A model generated the notes under the pieces. It saw nothing but the letters and a program-made list of their open reading frames with translations. It ran no database searches and was not told the origin of the DNA. A stretch of 64,000 bases of DNA, from assembly GCA_937897985.1 (NCBI GenBank), contig CALCBD010000061.1, positions 1 through 64,000 on the forward strand. The letters are read 5' to 3'. Positions 55,622 through 64,000 of the stretch are shown one piece after another. The stretch comes from an uncultured Paludibacter sp. (GTDB taxonomy: Bacteria; Bacteroidota; Bacteroidia; Bacteroidales; Paludibacteraceae). Each line of letters begins with the position of its first letter. Within the stretch, counting starts at the first letter, position 1. The translations under genes were made by a program, and so were the position numbers.

Positions 55622-57856
55622 TTAAACTGAGGTTTTCAGAGTAAATTTCCCGTTTTCTGTATGTATCCTGACCAAATAAATACCGCGCTGAAACTCTGTC
55701 GCTGAAACGGTTGAACCTGAGCAATCAGTTACAGAATCAACCAAACGTCCGGAACAATCGTAAATATACAATTTATAGTGATTAAAATTGTTACTGACCA
55801 CAACGATTCTGTTGTTTTTTACCAAAACGCTGAATTCGTCTGATTTAGTCGGCTGATTAGCATTCGAAATATCAGCTCTGAAACCGGGAAACCGGTGAAA
55901 AAGCAAATAATTTGCATCATGCTGGCGGATGGGCAGTCCTCTCTCATCCTGAAATGCAGTACGCGATACGGCTATGATATCATTTCCATCAAACTGCCAG
56001 TCGAGATACTGAAAACCATTGAGAAAAGGATTGTCTCTACTGATAAGCGTATCCCTGATGGTCCAGTTTCTTAAATCAGGTGAGCTCATAAGCACTAATC
56101 TGTTGCGTAATAAACCGCAGTGAGTACCGGCACTATAAATACCAGCCTGTGTTTTGGTTCTGTCCTCGTCGAACTCGGCATTACTTAAAGTCCAGTATTT
56201 GTCAGACAGTTCGTCGTAGCGAATACTAAATTTTTTTCCACCACCCGGAAAATTGATGATGTCGGTAGCCGGATTAAAACTCAGTTGGGTAGTTCCTGTC
56301 ACTTTGGTAATAGCAGCAACACCACCATATTTTTCTTCGTCCACTCTCAGTATATTTACAATATTACCTTTTTTATCCACCACGGCATTTCCTTCGAGCC
56401 ATTGTTTGAATGATTTCCCATCGCCTGTTATCCATGAGGTATTATAGCTCAGGGCATTTGTACAAGTCCAGCTGGCGGCTTTCATTAAATCCGCATTTAC
56501 GGGAGCCGACATAACGAAAGCCGTTTTGTTTTCGCCTTCGACATTCGTTTCAAAAGCTCTCCAGATACGTCCGCCACTAACAACCACCGGCACCGGAGCC
56601 GAATGGTACTGACCTGTAAGTAAAATACCATCTGTTTCGTTGGTCGGATAGGTCCAGGTTATACCCTTGTCAGCCGATTTGCGGATGATTACATCGCTCT
56701 GGACGCCGCTCGTACCCATGACATACAAAATTCCGTTGTGTACGAAAAGATTCTGATACGACATGGCTCCGTTGTTGATGGATTGGGCTTTCCATGTCAG
56801 ACCCCTGTCGGATGAAAGAAAGAATGAAACTCCTGCAGTTGTTCCGGTTACACGGTAAGCACCGGTACATGCTGCCAGATAATCGCCGTCGGGTAATATC
56901 GTAATGGAAGGATTGGTGATAAGCATTTTTTTGGGTTCGAGCGAACGGGTAATGACGATTCCCGGTACCTGAGGTGTGTCACCGCACATTAATCTGTCGG
57001 CAAAAAACAATGATGAATACGGATCACCGGCAACTGAATTCGGAAGATTTACTTCAGTGCCAGGAGTTCTGTAAAGGTATTTATAAACATAATAAGTGAC
57101 CGTCGATACAGGAATGGAATAAAGCAGTCTGTTGACAATCAGCGTTTTTCCTGTCGGACTCCATCCATTCAGTGTTGATGGCTGGTTATTAAGAGCTGCA
57201 TAAACAGTGCAGGTATCGTAGCACGAAAACCGCAAAACCCCTTTTCGGTCGGAAGTACTGAATGCATATTTTTTCAGGTTCAGAATATCGGGTATCGTTT
57301 TGAAAGTGTACGATTCGTTTTGTGCAAAAACATAATCGCCGGCATTGGCTGTGTCTTTTATATCGATGTATTCGCCTTTTACAGTAACGGTAGGTGCCCC
57401 GTAAATTATTCTCTTTGCCAGAGGAGTAGCTCCCTGAAAATTAGTGATATTCGGTATGGCAATTTTCTGACCGGCAGTTACTGCCTTTTGATATATACTC
57501 AACTGTACTGTAAGTATCATCGATTGTGAATTCTCAATTTCGGTCCATCCCGACAAGCCACCGCTTCGGGCAAGCATATAAATAGTGCCGTTAGCCGATG
57601 GAATGATGGTACCTGTATTGGCTTCACCACCATTGCTGGCCATAAAATCAAAACCATCGAAATCGGGACAGGCATTCATCAGTGTATAAATACGGTTGGT
57701 ATACATCAACGCTCCGTTTGAATAAGTTCTTCTTTCGAATCCGGTTTCATTGGTTTCGAAAGTAACTGTCATAGCGTCGGGTATTACTGCATACAACGTT
57801 GCTGTCAGCGACAAAAAAAGAATCAGAAAATTCAGCTTTATTTTTAATATATTCAT
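55622..57856 (-). CDS. BNR/sialidase-like secreted protein with T9SS domain
   Basis: 744 residues from the ATG at 57856. Signal peptide (to ~24), then a ~125-residue module (AMTVTFETNETGFERRTYSN ... SIYQKAVTAGQKIAIPNI) shared with two neighbours, then a second beta-rich part. A six-bladed propeller follows with Asp-box-like FFLSSDRGLTWK and RKSADKGITWTYP, and GQYHSAPVPVVVSGGRIWRA. The C-terminus is a T9SS domain (HYKLYIYDCSGRLVDSVTDC ... FQRGIYLVRIHTENG). Family members include sialidases and other exo-glycosidases; the sialidase arginine triad is not evident, so the sugar is left open. Confidence 0.75.
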   Translation of the reverse strand: MNILKIKLNFLILFLSLTATLYAVIPDAMTVTFETNETGFERRTYSNGALMYTNRIYTLMNACPDFDGFDFMASNGGEANTGTIIPSANGTIYMLARSGGLSGWTEIENSQSMILTVQLSIYQKAVTAGQKIAIPNITNFQGATPLAKRIIYGAPTVTVKGEYIDIKDTANAGDYVFAQNESYTFKTIPDILNLKKYAFSTSDRKGVLRFSCYDTCTVYAALNNQPSTLNGWSPTGKTLIVNRLLYSIPVSTVTYYVYKYLYRTPGTEVNLPNSVAGDPYSSLFFADRLMCGDTPQVPGIVITRSLEPKKMLITNPSITILPDGDYLAACTGAYRVTGTTAGVSFFLSSDRGLTWKAQSINNGAMSYQNLFVHNGILYVMGTSGVQSDVIIRKSADKGITWTYPTNETDGILLTGQYHSAPVPVVVSGGRIWRAFETNVEGENKTAFVMSAPVNADLMKAASWTCTNALSYNTSWITGDGKSFKQWLEGNAVVDKKGNIVNILRVDEEKYGGVAAITKVTGTTQLSFNPATDIINFPGGGKKFSIRYDELSDKYWTLSNAEFDEDRTKTQAGIYSAGTHCGLLRNRLVLMSSPDLRNWTIRDTLISRDNPFLNGFQYLDWQFDGNDIIAVSRTAFQDERGLPIRQHDANYLLFHRFPGFRADISNANQPTKSDEFSVLVKNNRIVVVSNNFNHYKLYIYDCSGRLVDSVTDCSGSTVSATEFQRGIYLVRIHTENGKFTLKTSV

Positions 57857-57902
57857 GATCAACGGTCAGTACTTTTCTGAAACAGAAAGTTTCTGTTGTA
57901 TT

Positions 57903-58793
57903 TTACTTTTTAAAAAATTCCGGGAAATCGGTAATTATCCCGTCGACACCCGATTGCAACAGGGTATTGATTTCCTCCTTTGTATTTGGTGTCCAGGCTA
58001 TTATTTTCATATTTCGCCGGTGACAATTCGCAATCAACTCAGGCGTTACAGTCTTATATTCAGGGCAATAAATCTGCGGAACAAATCCCAGTTTTGTCAG
58101 ATTTTCATCCAGCAGGGCAGCATTCTTACCTACCAGCAGGGCAAGTGTCACCTTCGGATACTTCCGGTGGATTACCTGAAGCGGACGGACATCAAATGAC
58201 TGGATATTTGTGCGTTTCAGTATTTTCTTTTCATTCAGTATTTTAACCACAAGGTCTACAAATTCTTCGACAGGAGGATGCATTGAACCATCGCCATCAG
58301 ACCGCGATTTTATTTCAAGATTATAACGGATTTTACGGTGCTTTAAACGAGCAAATTTTTCGCAACTGTCAATTAAGTCGGATAATAAAGGTTTTACTGC
58401 CCTGAACTTTTTTTGTAAAGGAAACTCGGGATGTGGTTTCAAACCCACATCGTATTTGCATATACTATCATAAGTCATTGAATAAAGCAGAAATTTTTGT
58501 TGTTCGGCTTTTGTCAGATAGTTACCAGCAGGAGAAGTTGTGATATCACTATGGAAATAAACATCGTGCGAAACCACAATTTTCTTATCTTTCGAAACAC
58601 ACAAATCCATTTCGAGGGTGGTCACTTCATTTATTCCAATGGCATATTTCATGGCTTCAATGGTATTTTCGGGCATCACACCCCGGCCTCCGCGATGTGC
58701 CTGAAACGATTGTGCCGATATCGAAGCATATACCATCAAAGCGGTAAAAAAGCAGGAAAGATATCTGAGTCTGTATTTTTTCATTTTTGTCAT
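57903..58793 (-). CDS. glycerophosphodiester phosphodiesterase
   Basis: 296 residues with a signal peptide (to ~27), so periplasmic or secreted. GDPD motifs are complete: HRGGRGVMPENT, LEMDLCVSKD with HDVYF, YNLEIKS, and IIAWTPNTKEE followed by GVDGIITDFP. It hydrolyses glycerophosphodiesters to glycerol-3-phosphate and an alcohol. An alternative start at 58784 (MKKYRLRY) is possible. It is placed between two paralogous BNR genes with gaps of 7 and 40 bases, an unusual partner for glycan enzymes. Confidence 0.92.
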   Translation of the reverse strand: MTKMKKYRLRYLSCFFTALMVYASISAQSFQAHRGGRGVMPENTIEAMKYAIGINEVTTLEMDLCVSKDKKIVVSHDVYFHSDITTSPAGNYLTKAEQQKFLLYSMTYDSICKYDVGLKPHPEFPLQKKFRAVKPLLSDLIDSCEKFARLKHRKIRYNLEIKSRSDGDGSMHPPVEEFVDLVVKILNEKKILKRTNIQSFDVRPLQVIHRKYPKVTLALLVGKNAALLDENLTKLGFVPQIYCPEYKTVTPELIANCHRRNMKIIAWTPNTKEEINTLLQSGVDGIITDFPEFFKK

Positions 58794-58800
58794 TAAAATT

Positions 58801-60807
58801 TTATTCCGGTTTCAAAGTATTTATTTTGTTCGTCCTGAAATTTGCGAACCGGTAAAAAGTTAAAAAATTAGCATCATGCTGACGCATAGGCAGCCCTCTT
58901 TCTTCTTCAAAAGCAGTTCGTGTCACAGCAATAATATCATTACCATCAAATTGCCAGTCGGTGTACTGAAAACCATAAAAAAACGGATTATCAGCACTTA
59001 TCAGTGTATCTTTAACGTTCCAGTTCCTTAAATCGTCGGAGTACATGAGTACCATCCTGTTACGTAACAGACTGGCATGAACACCGGTTTTGTACTTACC
59101 GCTGTGAGTTTTTCCACGATCTTCGTCAAATTCAGCGTTTGAAACAGTCCAGTATTTATTGCTGACAGAATCGAAGCGAATGGAGAACTTCTTTCCTCCT
59201 CCGGGGAAACGAATCAGGTCGTTTTCAGGATTATAACTCAATCCGCTGATACCGGTAACATGAGTGATTGCCGCAAATCCGCCTTCTTTCAGCTCGTCCA
59301 CTCTCAACACATTTACCACCTTACCATTCCTGTCAATCACCACATTCCCTTCGAGCCATTGTTTGAAATCATGATTTTCGGCCCACCGATCGGGGACATT
59401 GAAAGTAAGTTCATTGGTAACTGTCCATGAGGCGGCATTCAGTAAATCCGCATCCACCGGTGCTGACATTACCAGAGCACGTTTGTTTTTCCCTGCATTT
59501 GTTTCGCAGTTTTCCATTGCACGCCAGATGCGGCCGTCTGACACCACAACAGGTACCGGAGCCGAATGATAATAACCACCGGTGAGCAACAACCCGTTCG
59601 ATGCAGCTTCCGGTTTAGTCCATGTTTTACCTTTGTCTGTTGATTTTGAGATGACCACATCCTGATAACCTTTGTTGGTTCCCATAAGATATAATATTCC
59701 TCTGTGAACAAACAAATTACAAAATGTCATGATCACGCTGTTACCGGATTGTATCTTCCAGGTTTTTCCTTTGTCGGCCGAAATAAAGAATGACACACCA
59801 CCTTTATCCCCTTTGCTGCGCAACGCTCCCGAACAGGAAGCAAGATATTGACCGTCAGGCAAAACTACTAACGAAGGATTGGTAATATAGACGTTCTTTA
59901 TGTCCAGCGATTTTGTAATCACAGTGCCGGGAACCCTGACCGGATTGGCCACTTTCAGATATTCACCGAAAACAATGGTCGGTGCTGAAAGTCCTTTTGT
60001 CAAAGGTCCGGGTATATCCAACCATTGACCGGGAGTAGTGTATTCAGCAGAATAAAGATAATAATTACGGGCAGAGCTGACTGCAACAGAATCGCCGGTG
60101 AATTTCCATATTTTATTATCGGGCATTTTATAGTGCAATCCGATGGTAACTTCAACTCCGGAATTGCATTTCACCCTTGTTACACCACGGTTTTCGATCA
60201 GACTGACCGCATATTTTTTATTAAGAACCCTGCCGGGCAGTGTTTTGCCGAATTTGAACGTACTGTTTTGCGGGTAAACAGGAGCCTCCGGTTTAAGGTT
60301 GAGAATATCAATTAACTTCCCATCGACCTCCAGCGTATCATGACTGTAACGTATTTTCGGAGCAATTGCCGTAACACCTGCAAACTGCGTAATATCAGGT
60401 AACAGAACATTCTGACCGGCACTGACTTTTTTCTGATAGATACAAAGTCGCGTGTTTTTGGCGTCGTTATAGCTGAATACCGTATTTTCTACAGCCTTCC
60501 AACCATTTATATTCCGGTCGGCGGGAGCAATAATATAAATCATTCCTCTGCCCTCTGAAGTAATATTCCCCTCCTCAACAACACCACCCTGATGTGCCAG
60601 AAATTCGAAATTTCTGAAAGCAGCCGGGACTTCGGTCAGTTTGTATTTTTTGTTGGTAAAAAGTAAAACATCGTCATTGAAATTTCTTTTTTCGTATCCA
60701 TTCCCCTGAAAACTTATCGTAACAGCATCGGGCATTTGTCCCGTAGCGAGGACAGAAAACCATAAAAGCACTGAAACAGCTTTTAACTTCATTCTGAAAT
60801 TTGTCAT
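58801..60807 (-). CDS. BNR/sialidase-like secreted protein without T9SS tail (668 aa)
   Basis: Paralogue of the 55.6-57.9 kb protein. Signal peptide (to ~23), shared N-terminal module (AVTISFQGNGYEKRNFNDDV ... CIYQKKVSAGQNVLLPDI), beta-rich middle, then the propeller with FFISADKGKTWK and SKSTDKGKTWTKP and YYHSAPVPVVVSDGRIWRA. It ends shortly after RFANFRTNK with no sorting domain, so it should remain in the periplasm unless processed differently. A start at 60792 is also possible. Confidence 0.75.
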   Translation of the reverse strand: MTNFRMKLKAVSVLLWFSVLATGQMPDAVTISFQGNGYEKRNFNDDVLLFTNKKYKLTEVPAAFRNFEFLAHQGGVVEEGNITSEGRGMIYIIAPADRNINGWKAVENTVFSYNDAKNTRLCIYQKKVSAGQNVLLPDITQFAGVTAIAPKIRYSHDTLEVDGKLIDILNLKPEAPVYPQNSTFKFGKTLPGRVLNKKYAVSLIENRGVTRVKCNSGVEVTIGLHYKMPDNKIWKFTGDSVAVSSARNYYLYSAEYTTPGQWLDIPGPLTKGLSAPTIVFGEYLKVANPVRVPGTVITKSLDIKNVYITNPSLVVLPDGQYLASCSGALRSKGDKGGVSFFISADKGKTWKIQSGNSVIMTFCNLFVHRGILYLMGTNKGYQDVVISKSTDKGKTWTKPEAASNGLLLTGGYYHSAPVPVVVSDGRIWRAMENCETNAGKNKRALVMSAPVDADLLNAASWTVTNELTFNVPDRWAENHDFKQWLEGNVVIDRNGKVVNVLRVDELKEGGFAAITHVTGISGLSYNPENDLIRFPGGGKKFSIRFDSVSNKYWTVSNAEFDEDRGKTHSGKYKTGVHASLLRNRMVLMYSDDLRNWNVKDTLISADNPFFYGFQYTDWQFDGNDIIAVTRTAFEEERGLPMRQHDANFLTFYRFANFRTNKINTLKPE

Positions 60808-60832
60808 TTATCGTATATCGAAAGTGATTTTT

Positions 60833-63800
60833 TTATTGAATTAATACTTTGGTTGTCAATGTGCCATGTGAGTTTGTCAGAGTCACTATGTATACTCCTT
60901 TTTGATGAATTTTAAAAGAAGTATTATAAAATGAATGTTTTTCAAAAATCTTTTGCCCCGTCATATCATATACCGAACAATTGCTTTCGTCCGCTCCTGA
61001 ATTAACAAAAATGCAGCTGCCTGATGAATGTATCAATCCATTTTCCGGATAAGTTTTCGTGCCGAAAGTGGATGTATAAGATTTATCCAGAACTATTGCG
61101 GCATATCTGTCGCCCAAAGCAACCAGACCATCGCGGTTGAAATGCGAGTTGTCGTCGGCCAGATTTGTAAGATTAACGAGTCCGTCGGAAAGCGCACAAC
61201 CTGAATTGCCGATAAAAGTTGAAATGGTGCTGATCATGGAATTAAAAGGAGCGTTGTCGGCTCTCCATTGTCCTATCTGACCTGCAACAAACAATAATTC
61301 AGGTTCGTTCAGATCCGCACGTAAATTACTTACCAACTGAATTAACTGATTAGGATATGCACTTACCGTAGTGCGGTTAGCTTCGCCCTGATGCCAGAGT
61401 ACAGCTTTGTAACGTCCCCATTTCTGAGCTTCTATAGCCCTTTGCAATGTTTTAGCATACAGGGTATCACCGGCATCGGTTCCGGCTTTGTCCCATAGTT
61501 CGATAGAGGAACCACCACGTGCATTCACCACCAACCCGATTTGCTTATTAGTTTGGGTTGTGATTTTCTTTGCAAACTCGTAGGTAAGGCCATAATATTG
61601 CGAAGTAGAAGTCAATACATTGGCATATCTGTTCATCCCGTTTCGGGCAACTTCAAATCGATTATCCGCATTCAGCAGAAAGGCTTTATCAACAGGATCA
61701 AAATCACCTTTTGTTCCATCCAACGAAGCAGCTCCTGCCATATTTGATTGTCCGATACAGAGAAACAAATCGAGTGAAGGTAAAACTTCAAAAATAATTT
61801 TATAAGTATTGGTCACTGTCCCGTCCTGTGAAATAACTTCGATCACACTCGTCTTTTCAGTTACATTCGAACCATTGACATCAAAAGCGTTAGTCACATG
61901 AGCTACGGCACCTGTGGCATGAGTTTTCACCGAAATCAGCGGAGCAACTGTAGCTGAATAAGGCAGATAATACTGATAGGTTAAAATATTCTTATCAAAA
62001 TTTTTCAGGTACTGACCGCCCAGATAAACCGAATCGATGCGGGCGTCTTTTTCAGGAACTATTTCAACAAGATTGATCTGTTTTGCGAGGGGTGATGCCC
62101 CTTTAAAATTCGTAACTTCAGGGATGGAAATTCTTTCGCCTGCGTTCACTTTGCGTGAATAGATGCATAATTCGGCACCGGTATAATGCAGTTCGGTACC
62201 AAAAACCGGCATCCATCCACTGATTGACAGTCCTTTATCGGCAATCAGGTATAATTTTCCATCGCTCTCCGGAATCATTACTCCTTTTTCGATTTCACCT
62301 GCGTTACTCGAAAGGAATTCATAATCTGCAAAACCCGAGAAGGTTGAATCGGTGACTAAATAGGCCGGACGGTTGAGGAACAGGGGCACGTCTTTAGTCA
62401 GGGATTTTTTTGTAAAAATTCCCGCGTCGGCTTCCACTTTTACTGCAACCTGATCGGGCAAATATAAACGGTCGGCAACAATGCGTGCATATCTTTCGCC
62501 CAAAGTCAGTGCGCCGGTTCTGTCAAAATGATTGTTATCACCTGTGTTGTTGGTTAGTCCTTCGGACGAAGCACAGGCGCTATTCGGGATAAACCGCGCT
62601 ATGGTGTCAATCATATTGTTGAAAGCAGTCACTTCAATTCCGAAAGTGCCGATTTGTCCTGCAACAAAAAGCAGATTCGGATCACCCAAATCGTTGCGCA
62701 GGTCGGCAACAAATTGTTTTAGTTTTGCAGGATATGCAGCAGCATCGGCCTTATTAGCTTCGCCCTGATGCCATATAATACCGCGAAATGTTCCCCACTT
62801 TTTGGCTTCAAGTACACGTTTCATTGTTGGCAGATAAAGTGTATCCTTTTCCGAACCGGTGCCGCCTTTGGTCCAGTTTTCGATGGACGAACCACCACGG
62901 GCATTGACGATCAAACCAACCGGCACTTCCGTTCTTGCATTGAGCGACTTAGCGAAGGAATATGAAGGACCCAGTAAAGCAGTTGACCCCACAGCCGCAA
63001 CATTGGAATAACGGTTCAGCGGATTTGCTGCCTGTTCGAACTGATTAGTTGTATTCAGAATGTAAGAATTCTCCAAAGGATTCAAATCGCCCTGTGTTTC
63101 ATCGAGTGGAGCGTAACCTGCCATATTCGACTGACCGATACAAAGGTATAAATCAAGCGGAGGAAGCACCTTAAACTGAACTTTGTATGTTTTCGAAACA
63201 CTGTTATCGGCCGACATTACATTGATGGTAGCCGTCCGTTCTTCGTCGGTTCCGCGTGTATCTTCCACTGTCTGAATACTGTATGTCGCACCGGCAGCGA
63301 GTACCTGAGGAACTACCGTTGGCAGTCCTTCATAATTGTATGGCAACATCACTTTATAGTCGGAAGTTTCGCGCATAAAACCTGCATAATCCTTTCCATC
63401 TATATTTAACGACGATAACCGGGCATCTTTTGAAGTTGGTAATACCGAGATTGTAATACTTTTCGCAATTGGTGTAATCCCCTGAAAATCTTCAATCAAT
63501 GGCAATTCAATCCGTTGTCCGGCAGTAACCTGTTTTTTGTAAATGCTCATGTCGGTCGGAGTAGCAGTGCTGTAGTAAAATGTCGAACCGGCTATTTCAG
63601 TCCATCCTGTAAGTCCACCGGGTTTGGCAGCCACGTAGATATAGCCATCTTTTGATGGAATAGCCACTGCACGATCGGCTCTTGCACCATCGTTCGCCAG
63701 AAAATCGAAACCACGGAATGATGCGGGTACGCCGCTGATAGTATAAGTTCGATTTTTGAAGAGGACAGCATTATCATCAAAAACAGATTTGGTAAAAATC

Positions 63801-64000
63801 TGAGCATCGCTTTCGGTTACCTCAATCGTAACTGCCATCGAATCGGCAGGAATGATTTTGTTCAGAACAATTGATTTGGCAAACGGACGAGCCTCCTGAA
63901 AATTATCCACGGCCGGTATTTCAACCCGCTGACCGGCTGTCACCTGTTTTTTAAATAATGACAAAGCTCCTACAGTTGTACCGGCATCGTAATAAAACTC
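60833..64000 (-). CDS. double SGNH carbohydrate esterase with T9SS domain, 5'-truncated by window edge
   Basis: The frame is open to the right edge (the residues before the in-frame TTG at 63964 continue the repeat), so the start is outside the window; 1055 residues are visible. Two complete SGNH domains: YLCIGQSNMAGYAP, IIWHQGEANK and NNHFDRTG, then FLCIGQSNMAGAAS, VLWHQGEANR and DNSHFNRDG. Each is preceded by an Ig-like DARLSSLNIDG/DARIDSVYLGG domain and by the ~125-residue module also found in the BNR proteins; a third copy of the module is cut by the edge. The C-terminus is a T9SS domain (NCSVYDMTGQKIFEKHSFYN ... HQKGVYIVTL). Likely extracellular deacetylase. Confidence 0.82.
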   Translation of the reverse strand, partial: EFYYDAGTTVGALSLFKKQVTAGQRVEIPAVDNFQEARPFAKSIVLNKIIPADSMAVTIEVTESDAQIFTKSVFDDNAVLFKNRTYTISGVPASFRGFDFLANDGARADRAVAIPSKDGYIYVAAKPGGLTGWTEIAGSTFYYSTATPTDMSIYKKQVTAGQRIELPLIEDFQGITPIAKSITISVLPTSKDARLSSLNIDGKDYAGFMRETSDYKVMLPYNYEGLPTVVPQVLAAGATYSIQTVEDTRGTDEERTATINVMSADNSVSKTYKVQFKVLPPLDLYLCIGQSNMAGYAPLDETQGDLNPLENSYILNTTNQFEQAANPLNRYSNVAAVGSTALLGPSYSFAKSLNARTEVPVGLIVNARGGSSIENWTKGGTGSEKDTLYLPTMKRVLEAKKWGTFRGIIWHQGEANKADAAAYPAKLKQFVADLRNDLGDPNLLFVAGQIGTFGIEVTAFNNMIDTIARFIPNSACASSEGLTNNTGDNNHFDRTGALTLGERYARIVADRLYLPDQVAVKVEADAGIFTKKSLTKDVPLFLNRPAYLVTDSTFSGFADYEFLSSNAGEIEKGVMIPESDGKLYLIADKGLSISGWMPVFGTELHYTGAELCIYSRKVNAGERISIPEVTNFKGASPLAKQINLVEIVPEKDARIDSVYLGGQYLKNFDKNILTYQYYLPYSATVAPLISVKTHATGAVAHVTNAFDVNGSNVTEKTSVIEVISQDGTVTNTYKIIFEVLPSLDLFLCIGQSNMAGAASLDGTKGDFDPVDKAFLLNADNRFEVARNGMNRYANVLTSTSQYYGLTYEFAKKITTQTNKQIGLVVNARGGSSIELWDKAGTDAGDTLYAKTLQRAIEAQKWGRYKAVLWHQGEANRTTVSAYPNQLIQLVSNLRADLNEPELLFVAGQIGQWRADNAPFNSMISTISTFIGNSGCALSDGLVNLTNLADDNSHFNRDGLVALGDRYAAIVLDKSYTSTFGTKTYPENGLIHSSGSCIFVNSGADESNCSVYDMTGQKIFEKHSFYNTSFKIHQKGVYIVTLTNSHGTLTTKVLIQ

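Noticed and set aside
55586..55724. Longer N-terminus for the 54.3 kb MFS transporter
   Set aside because: The extra 46 codons overlap the previous gene and do not resemble a transporter N-terminus; the ATG at 55586 fits the first helix.

Overview
The window comes from a member of the Bacteroidota, most likely order Bacteroidales. It has two SusC/SusD pairs, many secreted proteins ending in type IX secretion (T9SS) sorting domains, lipoproteins with short SPII signals, Bacteroidota-type promoters (-33 TTTG) and AT-rich spacers. Every confidently called gene is on the minus strand, so transcription runs from high to low coordinates.

Layout, in transcription order. (1) 52.2-64.0 kb: a tight run with a truncated double SGNH esterase, two BNR/sialidase-like proteins flanking a glycerophosphodiester phosphodiesterase, an MFS transporter, a secreted beta-helix protein and a HAD phosphatase. 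It ends at a 20-bp perfect bidirectional terminator next to a tRNA 3'-end-like fragment. (2) 37.5-51.2 kb, PUL A: SusC, SusD, a SusE-position lipoprotein, a clan GH-A lipoprotein, a beta-helix/esterase fusion, a beta-helix T9SS protein, a detached beta-helix tail gene and a beta-helix/glycosidase fusion, closed by a terminator. (3) 7.05-37.0 kb, PUL B: a second SusC/SusD/SusE-like/GH-A set in the same order plus a GH2, another esterase fusion, an LRR-like protein carrying the tail module, another glycosidase fusion, an SGNH hydrolase and a GH3. It runs without a visible break into cytoplasmic genes: DUF2867, MFS transporter, SMP-30 lactonase, SDR, RraA-like, mannonate dehydratase UxuA, LarA-family racemase/epimerase and LutA-LutB-LutC. 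(4) 0-6.9 kb: two tandem paralogous beta-helix T9SS proteins, a 60-residue small protein and the first 18 codons of a 2-keto-3-deoxygluconate kinase (kdgK).

Units 2, 3 and 4 share a 101-bp upstream module: a promoter-like block plus a palindrome ATGTTGTAKAACAT at exactly the same distance. This ties polysaccharide capture, extracellular hydrolysis and sugar-acid catabolism into one probable regulon. My reading is that an acetylated polysaccharide is deacetylated and cut by the secreted and lipoprotein enzymes, taken in by SusCD, and its sugars or aldonates are processed through lactone, aldonate, mannonate and KDG to KDG-phosphate. LarA would act as a C2 epimerase or a lactate racemase, and LutABC would oxidise lactate. 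The polysaccharide itself cannot be read from the sequence; a mannose/glucose-containing glycan is one possibility.

The most unusual structure is the domain shuffling. One ~260-residue beta-helix head is joined at the same Asn-Ile-Ile/Val-Gln point to two unrelated catalytic domains, while the missing C-terminal cap appears as separate genes nearby.
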